A stretch of 47,592 nucleotides of DNA from an uncultured Muribaculaceae bacterium (GTDB lineage: Bacteria > Bacteroidota > Bacteroidia > Bacteroidales > Muribaculaceae). Shown here in pieces: positions 40,314-47,592 of the stretch. Made by a program: the position numbers and the translations under genes. The DNA lies in NCBI GenBank assembly GCA_947626355.1, contig CANQRV010000016.1, positions 1-47,592 of the forward strand, read 5' to 3'. How positions within the stretch are numbered: the stretch's first letter is position 1; every line of letters begins with the position of its first letter. Below the pieces are notes generated by a model. The model searched no databases. It saw only the letters and a program-made list of their open reading frames with translations, and had not been told where the DNA came from.

Positions 40314-41765
40314 ATGTCACCAGCCAATAAAACGATCTTCAGCCTCCACCGCATCAGCGGCACAGTGATCGCCCTCTTTTTCCTTATGTGGTTTGTCACG
40401 GGGCTCGTGCTCATCTACAGAGGCTATCCGCGCCTCGACGAAGCGGAAGCCCGCGCCCATATGGAAAGCCTTCCCGCCACACTCCCGGCCCCTGACGTCA
40501 TCCCCGACTCGGCGACCGACATCACGGTGAGACAGTTTCAGGGGCAGACCCTGCTCTCCTACTCCGTGGGCGACACCGACACTGTGGTGAGCGCCGACTC
40601 AGCCGCTGTCAGGAAAGTGGATTTCAATACATGTGCAGCCGTGGCACGCAGATGGGTCGACGCCCCCGTGAGCCGCGTCGACACTCTCCGCGAACGCCGG
40701 CAGTGGGTGCTCTATTCGCGCTACGAAAGACAGCTTCCCATCTACCGCTTCCATTTCGACGACGGCCACGCCACACAGCTGTATCTGGCATCGAAAACCG
40801 CCGAGCCCCTGCAGCTCACCGACCGCTCCTCGCGCTTCTGGGCATGGATGGGCGCCATACCCCACAAGCTATATTTCCCCTGCATACGCAAGGATGTCGA
40901 TACCTGGAAATTCTGGATCACCCTCGGCGCCTCCCTCTGCTTGCTCGCCTCCCTGACGGGAGTATATGCAGGCATCTACGTATGGCGGAAGCATAAGCGG
41001 GCTTCCGGAAGATGGAGCAACCCATTCAAGGAGAAATGGCTGCGGCGGCATTTCGCAATCGGCATGGCCTTCGCGATCCCGCTTGTGGCATGGAGCGTCA
41101 GCGGCATCTTCTCCATGCAGAGGGTACCGAAATGGATGGTGCCGATGAAGGGAGATTACTTCTTCGACTACTCCACGATGTGGGGCGAAGGCACCCTGCC
41201 TCTCGCCTACTACCGTCTCGACTACCGCACCCTATCCCCGGCCTATCCCGACCTCAAGCAGGTGGAATGGGGCCGCTACGGCAGTATTCCGGTCTACACT
41301 GTGACGTCTGGAGACAGCGAGACACTGATAGATGCCTCCGGTTCTGAACCAAAGGAGCTCTACATCCCCGGGGAGGAAGTGCTCGCCGGCATGAGGAGAA
41401 TCCATGGCAATGACGCGGAAATAAAGATCGAGACCCTCGACCACTACGACAACCTGTATTATTCGGTGAAAGGCGATAACCCTCTTCCCGTCTATAAGGT
41501 GACAGTGGCAAACGACGAGCATGACCTATATTATGTGGATCCATGCTCGGGACACGTAACGTATCTCAACATCAATAAGATATGGCGTAAGTTCCTCTTC
41601 AGCGGCATCCACTACCTCAACCTGAGGTGCTTCGCCGGCCACGAGACGATATGGCATATATGCATCTGGCTCGTGTGCATTACGGGCGCGGTGTTCTGTA
41701 TCGATTCCGTATGGCTCGGCGTGAGATATATCAGGCGCAAACTGACACGAAAATCCAAACATTGA
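40314..41765 (+). CDS. PepSY-TM membrane protein (XusC-like, reductase type)
   Basis: A 483-residue inner-membrane protein with four or five membrane segments: 14-35 (GTVIALFFLMWFVTGLVLIY), about 200-222 (TLGASLCLLASLTGVYAGIY), about 245-265 and about 455-475. Between the later segments lies a large periplasmic part with PepSY-like modules, with HYDNLYYSVKGDNPLPVYKV and LYYVDPCSGHV. The family contains reductases that release metal from chelates, using heme held by membrane histidines (HRISG, RRHFAIGMA, HETIWHICIW). It is the third member of a XusABC-like set. Confidence 0.85.
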   Translation: MSPANKTIFSLHRISGTVIALFFLMWFVTGLVLIYRGYPRLDEAEARAHMESLPATLPAPDVIPDSATDITVRQFQGQTLLSYSVGDTDTVVSADSAAVRKVDFNTCAAVARRWVDAPVSRVDTLRERRQWVLYSRYERQLPIYRFHFDDGHATQLYLASKTAEPLQLTDRSSRFWAWMGAIPHKLYFPCIRKDVDTWKFWITLGASLCLLASLTGVYAGIYVWRKHKRASGRWSNPFKEKWLRRHFAIGMAFAIPLVAWSVSGIFSMQRVPKWMVPMKGDYFFDYSTMWGEGTLPLAYYRLDYRTLSPAYPDLKQVEWGRYGSIPVYTVTSGDSETLIDASGSEPKELYIPGEEVLAGMRRIHGNDAEIKIETLDHYDNLYYSVKGDNPLPVYKVTVANDEHDLYYVDPCSGHVTYLNINKIWRKFLFSGIHYLNLRCFAGHETIWHICIWLVCITGAVFCIDSVWLGVRYIRRKLTRKSKH

Positions 41766-41769
41766 CATC

Positions 41770-42909
41770 ATGAGACACCTATTGTTACTGACAGCCCTTC
41801 TCGGGCTGATGCTGACGGGATGTGGCGGCAACGCCACATCTGGCAGCGGGTCAGCCGCTGCGACGTCGGCCGACTCGCTATCAACCGTGAAACCGAAATA
41901 CGCCAAAGGGTTCCACATAACATACACCGATGACGGGACAGTGCTCCTCGATATCGGCGACCCGGAGAACGTGCAGGGGGAGACATTCCATTTCGCGCTT
42001 GTGGAGCGTGAGGGCGGCAAGGCCCCGACCGGATACACACCGCTGAAAGTCCCGGTGGATAGGGCAATCTGCATGACTTCCCTCCAGCTTTCCAACTTCA
42101 TAAAGCTCGGGCAGACGAAAAAGGTGGTCGGAATCACGAGCACGCGCCATCTCCACAATGCAGTCATGAATGAGCAGCTGAATAACGGCATGACCCATAA
42201 GATCGGCATAGAAGGAAACTTCGACAACGAGGTGATCATGGCCCTCGACCCGGACGTAATCCTCATCTCTCCCTTCAAGCGCGGCGGCTACGAGGCGATC
42301 AGGAATGTCGACATACCAATAGTGCCCCACCTCGGCTACAAGGAGCTGACGCCACTCGGGCAGGCCGAGTGGATCAAGGTGACCGGGCTTCTCACCGGCC
42401 ATGCAAAGGAGGCCAACGAGCTCTTCAGCGGCATCGAGCAGCGCTACAACAGACTCAAGGCCATGACCGACACGGTGAAGAGCCGTCCTAAAGTGTTCAG
42501 CGGCGAGATGCGCGGCGGCAACTGGTATGCCGTGGGGGGCGACAGCTTTCTGGCACAGCTCTTCCGTGACGCCGGCGGAGACTACTTCCTCAAGGACAAC
42601 AGGGAGTCGGGAGGCGTGACGCTCGACTACGAGACCGTCTACACCAACGCTGCCGACGCCGACTATTGGCGCATCGTAAACAGCTACGAGGGAGACTTCG
42701 ACTACGAGGCGCTCAGATCGCTCGACTCCCGCTATACCGACTTCAAGGCATGGAAAGACCACGGCGTTATCTACTGCAACATGAAGGAGGTGCCCTTCTA
42801 CGAGAGCATGCCGGTGGAGCCCGAGGTGGTGCTCGCCGACTTCATCCACGTGTTTCATCCGGCCCTTCTCCCCGACCACAGGCCGGTCTATTACCACCTG
42901 ATGAAATGA
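41770..42909 (+). CDS. Periplasmic ABC-transporter binding lipoprotein (FecB/BtuF type)
   Basis: A 379-residue lipoprotein with lipobox LMLTGC (Cys18) and a class III solute-binding fold: RAICMTSLQLSNFIKLGQTK, then GNFDNEVIMALDPDVILISP and the second lobe FSGEMRGGNWYAVGGDSFLAQ. Family members deliver siderophores, heme or cobalamin to a FecCD/BtuC permease. It starts 4 bp after the PepSY gene and overlaps the permease start by 4 bp. Confidence 0.9.
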   Translation: MRHLLLLTALLGLMLTGCGGNATSGSGSAAATSADSLSTVKPKYAKGFHITYTDDGTVLLDIGDPENVQGETFHFALVEREGGKAPTGYTPLKVPVDRAICMTSLQLSNFIKLGQTKKVVGITSTRHLHNAVMNEQLNNGMTHKIGIEGNFDNEVIMALDPDVILISPFKRGGYEAIRNVDIPIVPHLGYKELTPLGQAEWIKVTGLLTGHAKEANELFSGIEQRYNRLKAMTDTVKSRPKVFSGEMRGGNWYAVGGDSFLAQLFRDAGGDYFLKDNRESGGVTLDYETVYTNAADADYWRIVNSYEGDFDYEALRSLDSRYTDFKAWKDHGVIYCNMKEVPFYESMPVEPEVVLADFIHVFHPALLPDHRPVYYHLMK

Positions 42910-43940
42910 CAAGGCCCACCACACGCCTATGGCTCACTGTGATAGGCGTCTCCATACTCATATTCTTCATCCTCAACCTGCTTCTGGGCTCCGTGAGGAT
43001 ACCTCTCGGGTCGATAGCGGATATACTCACAGGCGGCAGCGGAGAGAGGGAGATATGGCGCAACATCGTGCTGAAGTCGAGGGTGCCGCAGGCGCTGACA
43101 GCCGTCATGGCGGGAGCCGGCCTGGCCGTGAGTGGCCTGCTGATGCAGACCGTATTCCACAACCCGCTCGCGGGACCGTCGGTGCTCGGCATCAGCAGCG
43201 GGGCGAGCCTCGGAGTGGCGTTCGTGGTGCTTCTCTCAGGGAGCATCGGCGGCGTGGCGCTGAGCAAGCTCGGCGTGGTGGGCGAGGTCACCATAACCCT
43301 TGCGGCCGTGGGTGGCTCTTTGCTTGTCATGGCGCTGATAGCGTTTGTGTCGCAGAAAGTGAAGGGCAACGTCACGCTGCTCGTGATGGGCGTTATGATC
43401 GGCTATATAGCCAACGCCATCATCGGGGTGCTGAAGTTTTTCAGCGCCGAGGAGGACATAAGGGCCTACGTGATATGGGGTCTCGGGAGCTTCGCAAGGG
43501 TCTCCGGCGGTCAGACCACTGTATTCGTGGTGCTCATGCTCCTGCTCCTTCCCCCTTCCTTCCTGCTCATCAAGACCCTCAACCTGATGCTTCTCGGCGA
43601 CTCCTATGCCAGAAACCTCGGCCTTAACATCAAGAGAGCGCGTCTGCTTGTAATCTCATGCGCCGGAGTGCTGGTGGCGGTGGTCACTGCCTATTGCGGG
43701 CCTATAGTGTTCCTGGGGCTTGCCGTGCCGCATATCTGCCGCGGCATCCTCCACACCTCCAACCACGCCGTGCTGCTGCCGGCTTCCCTGCTGACCGGGG
43801 CATCGCTGGCCCTTGTATGCAACCTGATAGCCCGCATGCCAGGCTTCGAGGGGGCATTGCCGGTCAATTCGGTCACCGCTCTTGTCGGCGCTCCGGTCGT
43901 GATCTGGGTCCTCTTCCACAAGCGCAGGAGCCAGGGGTGA
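42906..43940 (+). CDS. FecCD/BtuC-family ABC permease
   Basis: A 344-residue inner-membrane permease with about ten helices. Family motifs: RVPQALTAVMAGAGLAVSGL, QTVFHNPLAGPSVLGISSGA, GSFARVSGGQ, and the coupling-helix region VAVVTAYCGPIVFLGLAVPH. The C-terminus PVNSVTALVGAPVVIWVLF is typical. It works as a dimer with an ATPase, but no ATPase gene follows: the next gene is convergent 21 bp away. The ATPase must be encoded elsewhere. It is the last gene of the riboswitch operon. Confidence 0.92.
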   Translation: MTRPTTRLWLTVIGVSILIFFILNLLLGSVRIPLGSIADILTGGSGEREIWRNIVLKSRVPQALTAVMAGAGLAVSGLLMQTVFHNPLAGPSVLGISSGASLGVAFVVLLSGSIGGVALSKLGVVGEVTITLAAVGGSLLVMALIAFVSQKVKGNVTLLVMGVMIGYIANAIIGVLKFFSAEEDIRAYVIWGLGSFARVSGGQTTVFVVLMLLLLPPSFLLIKTLNLMLLGDSYARNLGLNIKRARLLVISCAGVLVAVVTAYCGPIVFLGLAVPHICRGILHTSNHAVLLPASLLTGASLALVCNLIARMPGFEGALPVNSVTALVGAPVVIWVLFHKRRSQG

Positions 43941-43961
43941 AGGAAGGGTCAAGAGTCATGG

Positions 43962-45758
43962 TCAAGAATCAAGGGTATAGCGGAGGTGGAGGGAGTCATC
44001 GATGAGGATCAGGGTCAGCGGGGTCGTGGGCAGCAGCCGGCTGCAATGGTCATGGCAGAGGCGCAGCAGGGCCGGAAAAAACCTGTCGGCATCGCTCTTG
44101 CGGCAGTCCCATAGCTCGCGTGCCAGCGTCATCCCCATGATCCGCCGGTTCATATCCTCTGAACACCGGGCCCCGGAAGCCACACGGCAGAGGAATTCCC
44201 GGTTGAATGTCACCTTGTGGCTGTGGGTGTCGAGATTCCCCTCTGCCAGCTTCACCGCCTTGCCCACCATCAAGCCAAGCGCCACACCGTCGAGATCGAA
44301 CTCCGATGCCGTCGCCACGGTGTCGCCCACGGCATTGCCGTAATGGATGAAAGCCGCGTCAGGCAGTGCGGGAAAGGCCTTCCTCACCGCCTTCTCGCTT
44401 CTTGCCCCGGAGTTGAGCACAAGCATGCGGCATTCCGTAGCGACAGCCACCTCCATCTCCCGCCGTATCGACTCCATGAAAGCCTCATGGGAAAAGGGCA
44501 TCACAACGCCGGAAGTCCCTATTATGGATATGCCTCCGATGACACCTACCCGGGGATTGAAGGTCTTGCCGGCTATCGACTTACCATCGGTCACGCTTAT
44601 CGTCACATCGCATCCCTCCGGACATAGAGGCATGAGCTCTGCGGTCATCATCCTCCTCGGCACCGGGTTGACCGCCGGCTCACCGACCTCCAGGCCGAGA
44701 CCGGGCAATGTCACTACGCCTACCCCCTCTCCCCTCAGGAAACGAATGATGCCGTTGCCGTTGATCCTCACAGTGGCCGTGATTCTGCAACCATCGGTCA
44801 CGTCGGGGTCATCGCCGGCATCCTTCACAACCGTCGCGCTCGCGGTTGCGCCACCGACTTCACACTCTTCCATCCGGAATCGAAACACCTCTCCGCCGGG
44901 CAATGATATCGCCACTTCCTCGCAAGACTCTCCTTCGAGCAGCGATATCAGCGCCCCCTTGGCAGCGGCGGTAGCGCATGAGCCGGTAGTGAAGCCGCTG
45001 CGTAATTTATAGAACCCGGGCACGAGACGCTCCACGGCCTTGCGCAGACCTACCGGGCCTTCCACCTTAATGAAGTCCTCTGACATTTCCGGACGCTCCA
45101 CCACATAGACCTTCACGCCTGCCTCAAGAGCCTCCGATACCTTCCTTACGAAGCCTCCCGACTCGCCGCTCTCCTTGGTGAGCACGGCATCAGGCGCTAT
45201 TTCCTCAAGACACTCCCGTATGTCGCCGTCATCCTTATAATAGACAAGCCGGGAAACGGGAAATCCCTTTTCTTCCGCCAGGATCCTCGACTCCCGACGG
45301 TCAAGGATCCTGAACCATGTCGGCGTCTCCCTCCAGAATGGAGAAAGCTTCCCGATGGTCTGCACTCCGGTGAGCGCCAGAAGCCGTGAGACACCGTCGC
45401 GCCTCATCCTGCCGATGACGTCGCCAAAGCCGGCACACCACACGCACCGCGGGTCGCGGGGGGGATAGCGGCGCTCATACCTCACCACCGGAACACCGAG
45501 CTCCCTCGACGCCTCCGAGATATTGGCATGAAGCGACTCCGCAAAGGGATGGGCCGCATCCACGATCAACCGGATGCCCCGGGCGCGGCAGAACTCCACA
45601 ATCCCCTCCCGGTCGAGACCGCCGCTTACCGCCGTGCCGTTGGCGAGAACGAGCTGCTGTAGGCCGTCTCGCGTGGAATAGAAGAAAGGAGCGCCGGCCT
45701 TGTCGAGGACAGATGCCGCGAGACGCCCTTCGGTGGTGCCTCCGAATATCAGTATCAT
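43962..45758 (-). CDS. Fused CbiJ-CbiD: precorrin-6 reductase and cobalt-precorrin-5B C1-methyltransferase
   Basis: A 598-residue bifunctional enzyme of corrin ring synthesis. Residues 1 to about 240 are the CbiJ/CobK reductase (MILIFGGTTEGRLAASVLDK, DAAHPFAESLHANISEASRE, LLALTGVQTIGKLSPFW, DAVLTKESGESGGFVRKV). Residues about 250-598 are CbiD (LRSGFTTGSCATAAAKGALI, VKDAGDDPDVTDG, INPV-like AVNPVPRRMM, GISIIGTSGVVMPFS). CbiD C1-methylates and CbiJ later reduces the ring. The start ATG overlaps the stop of the CbiG-CbiF gene by 4 bp. CbiD belongs to the early-cobalt (anaerobic) route, fitting a gut anaerobe. The frame is open further upstream but reads as antisense shadow. Confidence 0.92.
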   Translation of the reverse strand: MILIFGGTTEGRLAASVLDKAGAPFFYSTRDGLQQLVLANGTAVSGGLDREGIVEFCRARGIRLIVDAAHPFAESLHANISEASRELGVPVVRYERRYPPRDPRCVWCAGFGDVIGRMRRDGVSRLLALTGVQTIGKLSPFWRETPTWFRILDRRESRILAEEKGFPVSRLVYYKDDGDIRECLEEIAPDAVLTKESGESGGFVRKVSEALEAGVKVYVVERPEMSEDFIKVEGPVGLRKAVERLVPGFYKLRSGFTTGSCATAAAKGALISLLEGESCEEVAISLPGGEVFRFRMEECEVGGATASATVVKDAGDDPDVTDGCRITATVRINGNGIIRFLRGEGVGVVTLPGLGLEVGEPAVNPVPRRMMTAELMPLCPEGCDVTISVTDGKSIAGKTFNPRVGVIGGISIIGTSGVVMPFSHEAFMESIRREMEVAVATECRMLVLNSGARSEKAVRKAFPALPDAAFIHYGNAVGDTVATASEFDLDGVALGLMVGKAVKLAEGNLDTHSHKVTFNREFLCRVASGARCSEDMNRRIMGMTLARELWDCRKSDADRFFPALLRLCHDHCSRLLPTTPLTLILIDDSLHLRYTLDS

Positions 45759-47592
45759 TGACGGTAAAGATGCTTGAAATCGCCTGAATACAGCCGGGAG
45801 AGCCCCTCGCGGTTGTCGATGGCGTCGCCCACCACAAGGAGGGTGGTGAGGGTGAGGTTGTTGTCGCGCACTATCTTCGCGAGGTCGCGGAGCACCCCCC
45901 GGTAGATTTTCTGCTCCTTCCACGTGAGTTTGTAGCATGCGGCCACAGGTGTCTCGGGCGGATAGGCTTCGAGAAGCTCCCGCTGCACATCCTCCACTAT
46001 CGCGGCGCTGAGATAGATGCACATCGTGGACTGCGAGCGGGCCAGAAGATGGAGCTTCTCCTTCTCGGGCATGGGGGTACGCCCCTCGCCTCGCGTGAGG
46101 ATGATGGTCTGCACCCGCTCCGGGATAGTGAACTGCGAGCGCAGCTCCGCAGCCGCCGCCTGAAACGAGGAGATGCCGGGAGTGATATGGTAAGACATGC
46201 CGTAGCGGTCGAAATACGCCATCTGCTCCTGGATCGCCCCGTAGATGCAGGGGTCGCCCGTGTGGAGACGCACCACGAGGAGACCACGGTCGTAGAACTC
46301 CTTCATCAGCGCGAACTGCTCTTCGACATCCATGGAGGCGGAACTCCTCACCACACATCCCGCCTTGGCATAATGCGTAAGCTCCACCGGCACCAGGCTT
46401 CCGGCGTAGAGGATAAGGTCGGCTGTCGAGAGGAACCTCTTTCCGCGCACCGACACGAGCTCGGGATCGCCGGGCCCGGCGCCGACAATCTCGATATGGC
46501 CGCCGCGACAGGCATCCGCATCCATCGCCACGGCAAAGGTGAAATCATTCCCCTCTCCCAGACAGCCCTTGCTCTTCTCAATAAGCAACGGGCCTTCTCC
46601 GGCAGCCTTGACCGCAGCGCTCTCGGCCACTCCGGCCACTCCGGTGACCTCCCTGACCTTTTCGGAGGGATTGGCGACAGCCACCTCCGACAGCTGCCCG
46701 GGAGTGAAGATCTCCGCTTCGCCATCACTGAAACGCCGCGACAGCTCCGCCACGAGAGGCTCGTCTTTCTTCAGCTCTATCGTGGCGACTGTCCTGACGC
46801 AGAGTGGAGAGAGACCCTTATCAACCATCCCCGACTCGATATATCCGGCTATTCCCTCCGGATCGCACTGTCGGCGACACCCTACACCCAACGCAAGCAC
46901 TTTCGGCCGATAATAAAGCACCGGCACATCCACGTCGTAAGTCCTCGGGCCCACCACAATAAGGAGACGGCAGTTTTCCGGAAGCGCTTTCGGATCCTTC
47001 ACCATAGTGACATTCAGAGGCAGCGTGCTTTCCAGCCAGAGGGTGCCCCGGTCCCTGACATCGAGCAGCAGGGCCACCGGATCGCCGTTCACGAAAGAGA
47101 AGATGGCTTTGTTCATCCCCTCGCGCGATATATCGGCTGTCCAGCCGAAACGTCCGGCAATGGTGTCGAGGGCCCATAACCCGGCGTTGTCGCTCTGGGT
47201 GGTGACCACAGGCTCCGCACCTATGATGCGGGCCACACGCCGCGCAAGCTCGTTGGCACCCCCTACATGACCCGAAAGCACGGGGATGGCATAGCGGCCG
47301 GAAGTGTCGACACACACCACCGCCGGGTCGCTGTATTTATCGTTGACAAGCGGCGCAATCGCCCTGACGCAGATCCCGAGGGCTCCGATGAATATCATGG
47401 CTTTCGCCCCATCCATGCCCACACCCTTGCGGTGGAGACGTATACGGCTGTCGCCGAGCTCTCCGGCGATAACCGAAGCGAGCTTCATGCCCTCGGCGTT
47501 GACCGCCACTATAAGGTAGGGATATTCAGTTAAAGGCCCGCTTTCACAATCCGAAAATGGATTGTGATTGCCGTGTGGAGGCGCGGATTTGA
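45755..47592 (-). CDS. Fused CbiG-CbiF: cobalt-precorrin-5A hydrolase and precorrin-4 C11-methyltransferase (5' end beyond window)
   Basis: A bifunctional corrin enzyme. The CbiG part (about the first 325 residues) has IFIGALGICVRAIAPLVNDK, AIPVLSGHVGGANELARRVA and VLALGVGCRRQCDPEGI. The CbiF part (about 340-584) has IEIVGAGPGDPELVSVRGKR, VVRLHTGDPCIYGAIQEQM and PGISSFQAAAAEL. CbiF methylates C11, and CbiG then opens the lactone to release the two-carbon fragment. The first start-like codon in the window is a GTG at 47507-47509, but the frame stays open to the edge (reading ESGPLTEYPYLIVAVNAEGM). The true start, and perhaps another fused domain, may lie outside. It leads the operon into CbiJ-CbiD. 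Confidence 0.92.
   Translation of the reverse strand, partial: KSAPPHGNHNPFSDCESGPLTEYPYLIVAVNAEGMKLASVIAGELGDSRIRLHRKGVGMDGAKAMIFIGALGICVRAIAPLVNDKYSDPAVVCVDTSGRYAIPVLSGHVGGANELARRVARIIGAEPVVTTQSDNAGLWALDTIAGRFGWTADISREGMNKAIFSFVNGDPVALLLDVRDRGTLWLESTLPLNVTMVKDPKALPENCRLLIVVGPRTYDVDVPVLYYRPKVLALGVGCRRQCDPEGIAGYIESGMVDKGLSPLCVRTVATIELKKDEPLVAELSRRFSDGEAEIFTPGQLSEVAVANPSEKVREVTGVAGVAESAAVKAAGEGPLLIEKSKGCLGEGNDFTFAVAMDADACRGGHIEIVGAGPGDPELVSVRGKRFLSTADLILYAGSLVPVELTHYAKAGCVVRSSASMDVEEQFALMKEFYDRGLLVVRLHTGDPCIYGAIQEQMAYFDRYGMSYHITPGISSFQAAAAELRSQFTIPERVQTIILTRGEGRTPMPEKEKLHLLARSQSTMCIYLSAAIVEDVQRELLEAYPPETPVAACYKLTWKEQKIYRGVLRDLAKIVRDNNLTLTTLLVVGDAIDNREGLSRLYSGDFKHLYRQ

Noticed and set aside
30460..43940. 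Polysaccharide utilisation locus around the HTCS
   Set aside because: The TonB receptor there is a 724-residue small-chelate type with no SusD partner or glycoside hydrolase, so the HTCS does not mark a glycan locus here.

Overview
The window looks like a chromosome segment of a fairly GC-rich gut Bacteroidales, plausibly Muribaculaceae. The reasons are a SusC/SusD pair, a one-piece hybrid two-component regulator (HTCS), promoters with the Bacteroidetes -7 box TAnnTTTG about 19-20 nt after a -33 TTTG, and genes without clear Shine-Dalgarno sites. The family assignment is inference from style.

Layout. 1-5200: a SusC/SusD outer-membrane glycan importer. 5.8-8.2 kb: a secreted GH13 amylase with a SPOR-domain lipoprotein. 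8.3-11.8 kb: a coiled-coil lipoprotein, then dacB, an unknown gene and rsmI. 11.9-15.4 kb: an AI-2E family membrane protein and a Kef-type antiporter. 15.5-20.5 kb: two lipoproteins, a polyprenyl synthase, a TatD nuclease and a second antiporter.

20.75-30.41 kb: a prophage-derived element sits in the 3' half of tRNA-Ser(GGA). It is bounded by a 60-bp perfect direct repeat (68 bp with one mismatch). It keeps an integrase, a tail assembly chaperone pair with a -1 frameshift site, a P27-type small terminase, an HNH nuclease, a HicB-like regulator and several small genes. Many of its larger genes look like internal-deletion chimeras: tape measure joined to a spanin-like tail, large terminase joined to the tail-tube C-terminus, VapE without its C-terminus, and an ssDNA-binding-like C-terminus abutting a repressor C-terminus. 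Head genes and most tail genes are missing. It reads as a strongly reduced siphovirus prophage.

30.4-35.4 kb: an SDR oxidoreductase and a 1332-residue HTCS on the minus strand. Back to back with the HTCS promoter lies a second promoter that leads into a cobalamin riboswitch (35.45-35.61 kb). The riboswitch heads a plus-strand operon (35.8-43.9 kb): an exported class II chelatase (CbiK), a TonB-dependent receptor, a DUF4374 lipoprotein, a PepSY membrane protein (the last three in the order of the Bacteroides xusABC siderophore-uptake genes), a FecB-like binding protein and a FecCD-like permease. Convergent with it are two fused B12-synthesis genes, CbiJ-CbiD and CbiG-CbiF; the latter runs off the right edge.

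The most interesting system is this riboswitch-controlled envelope pathway. It combines outer-membrane import, a surface or periplasmic binder, a membrane reductase-like protein, a periplasmic chelatase and an ABC importer. The riboswitch and the neighbouring B12 genes suggest that its cargo is cobalt or a tetrapyrrole rather than an ordinary ferric siderophore. That is a hypothesis.
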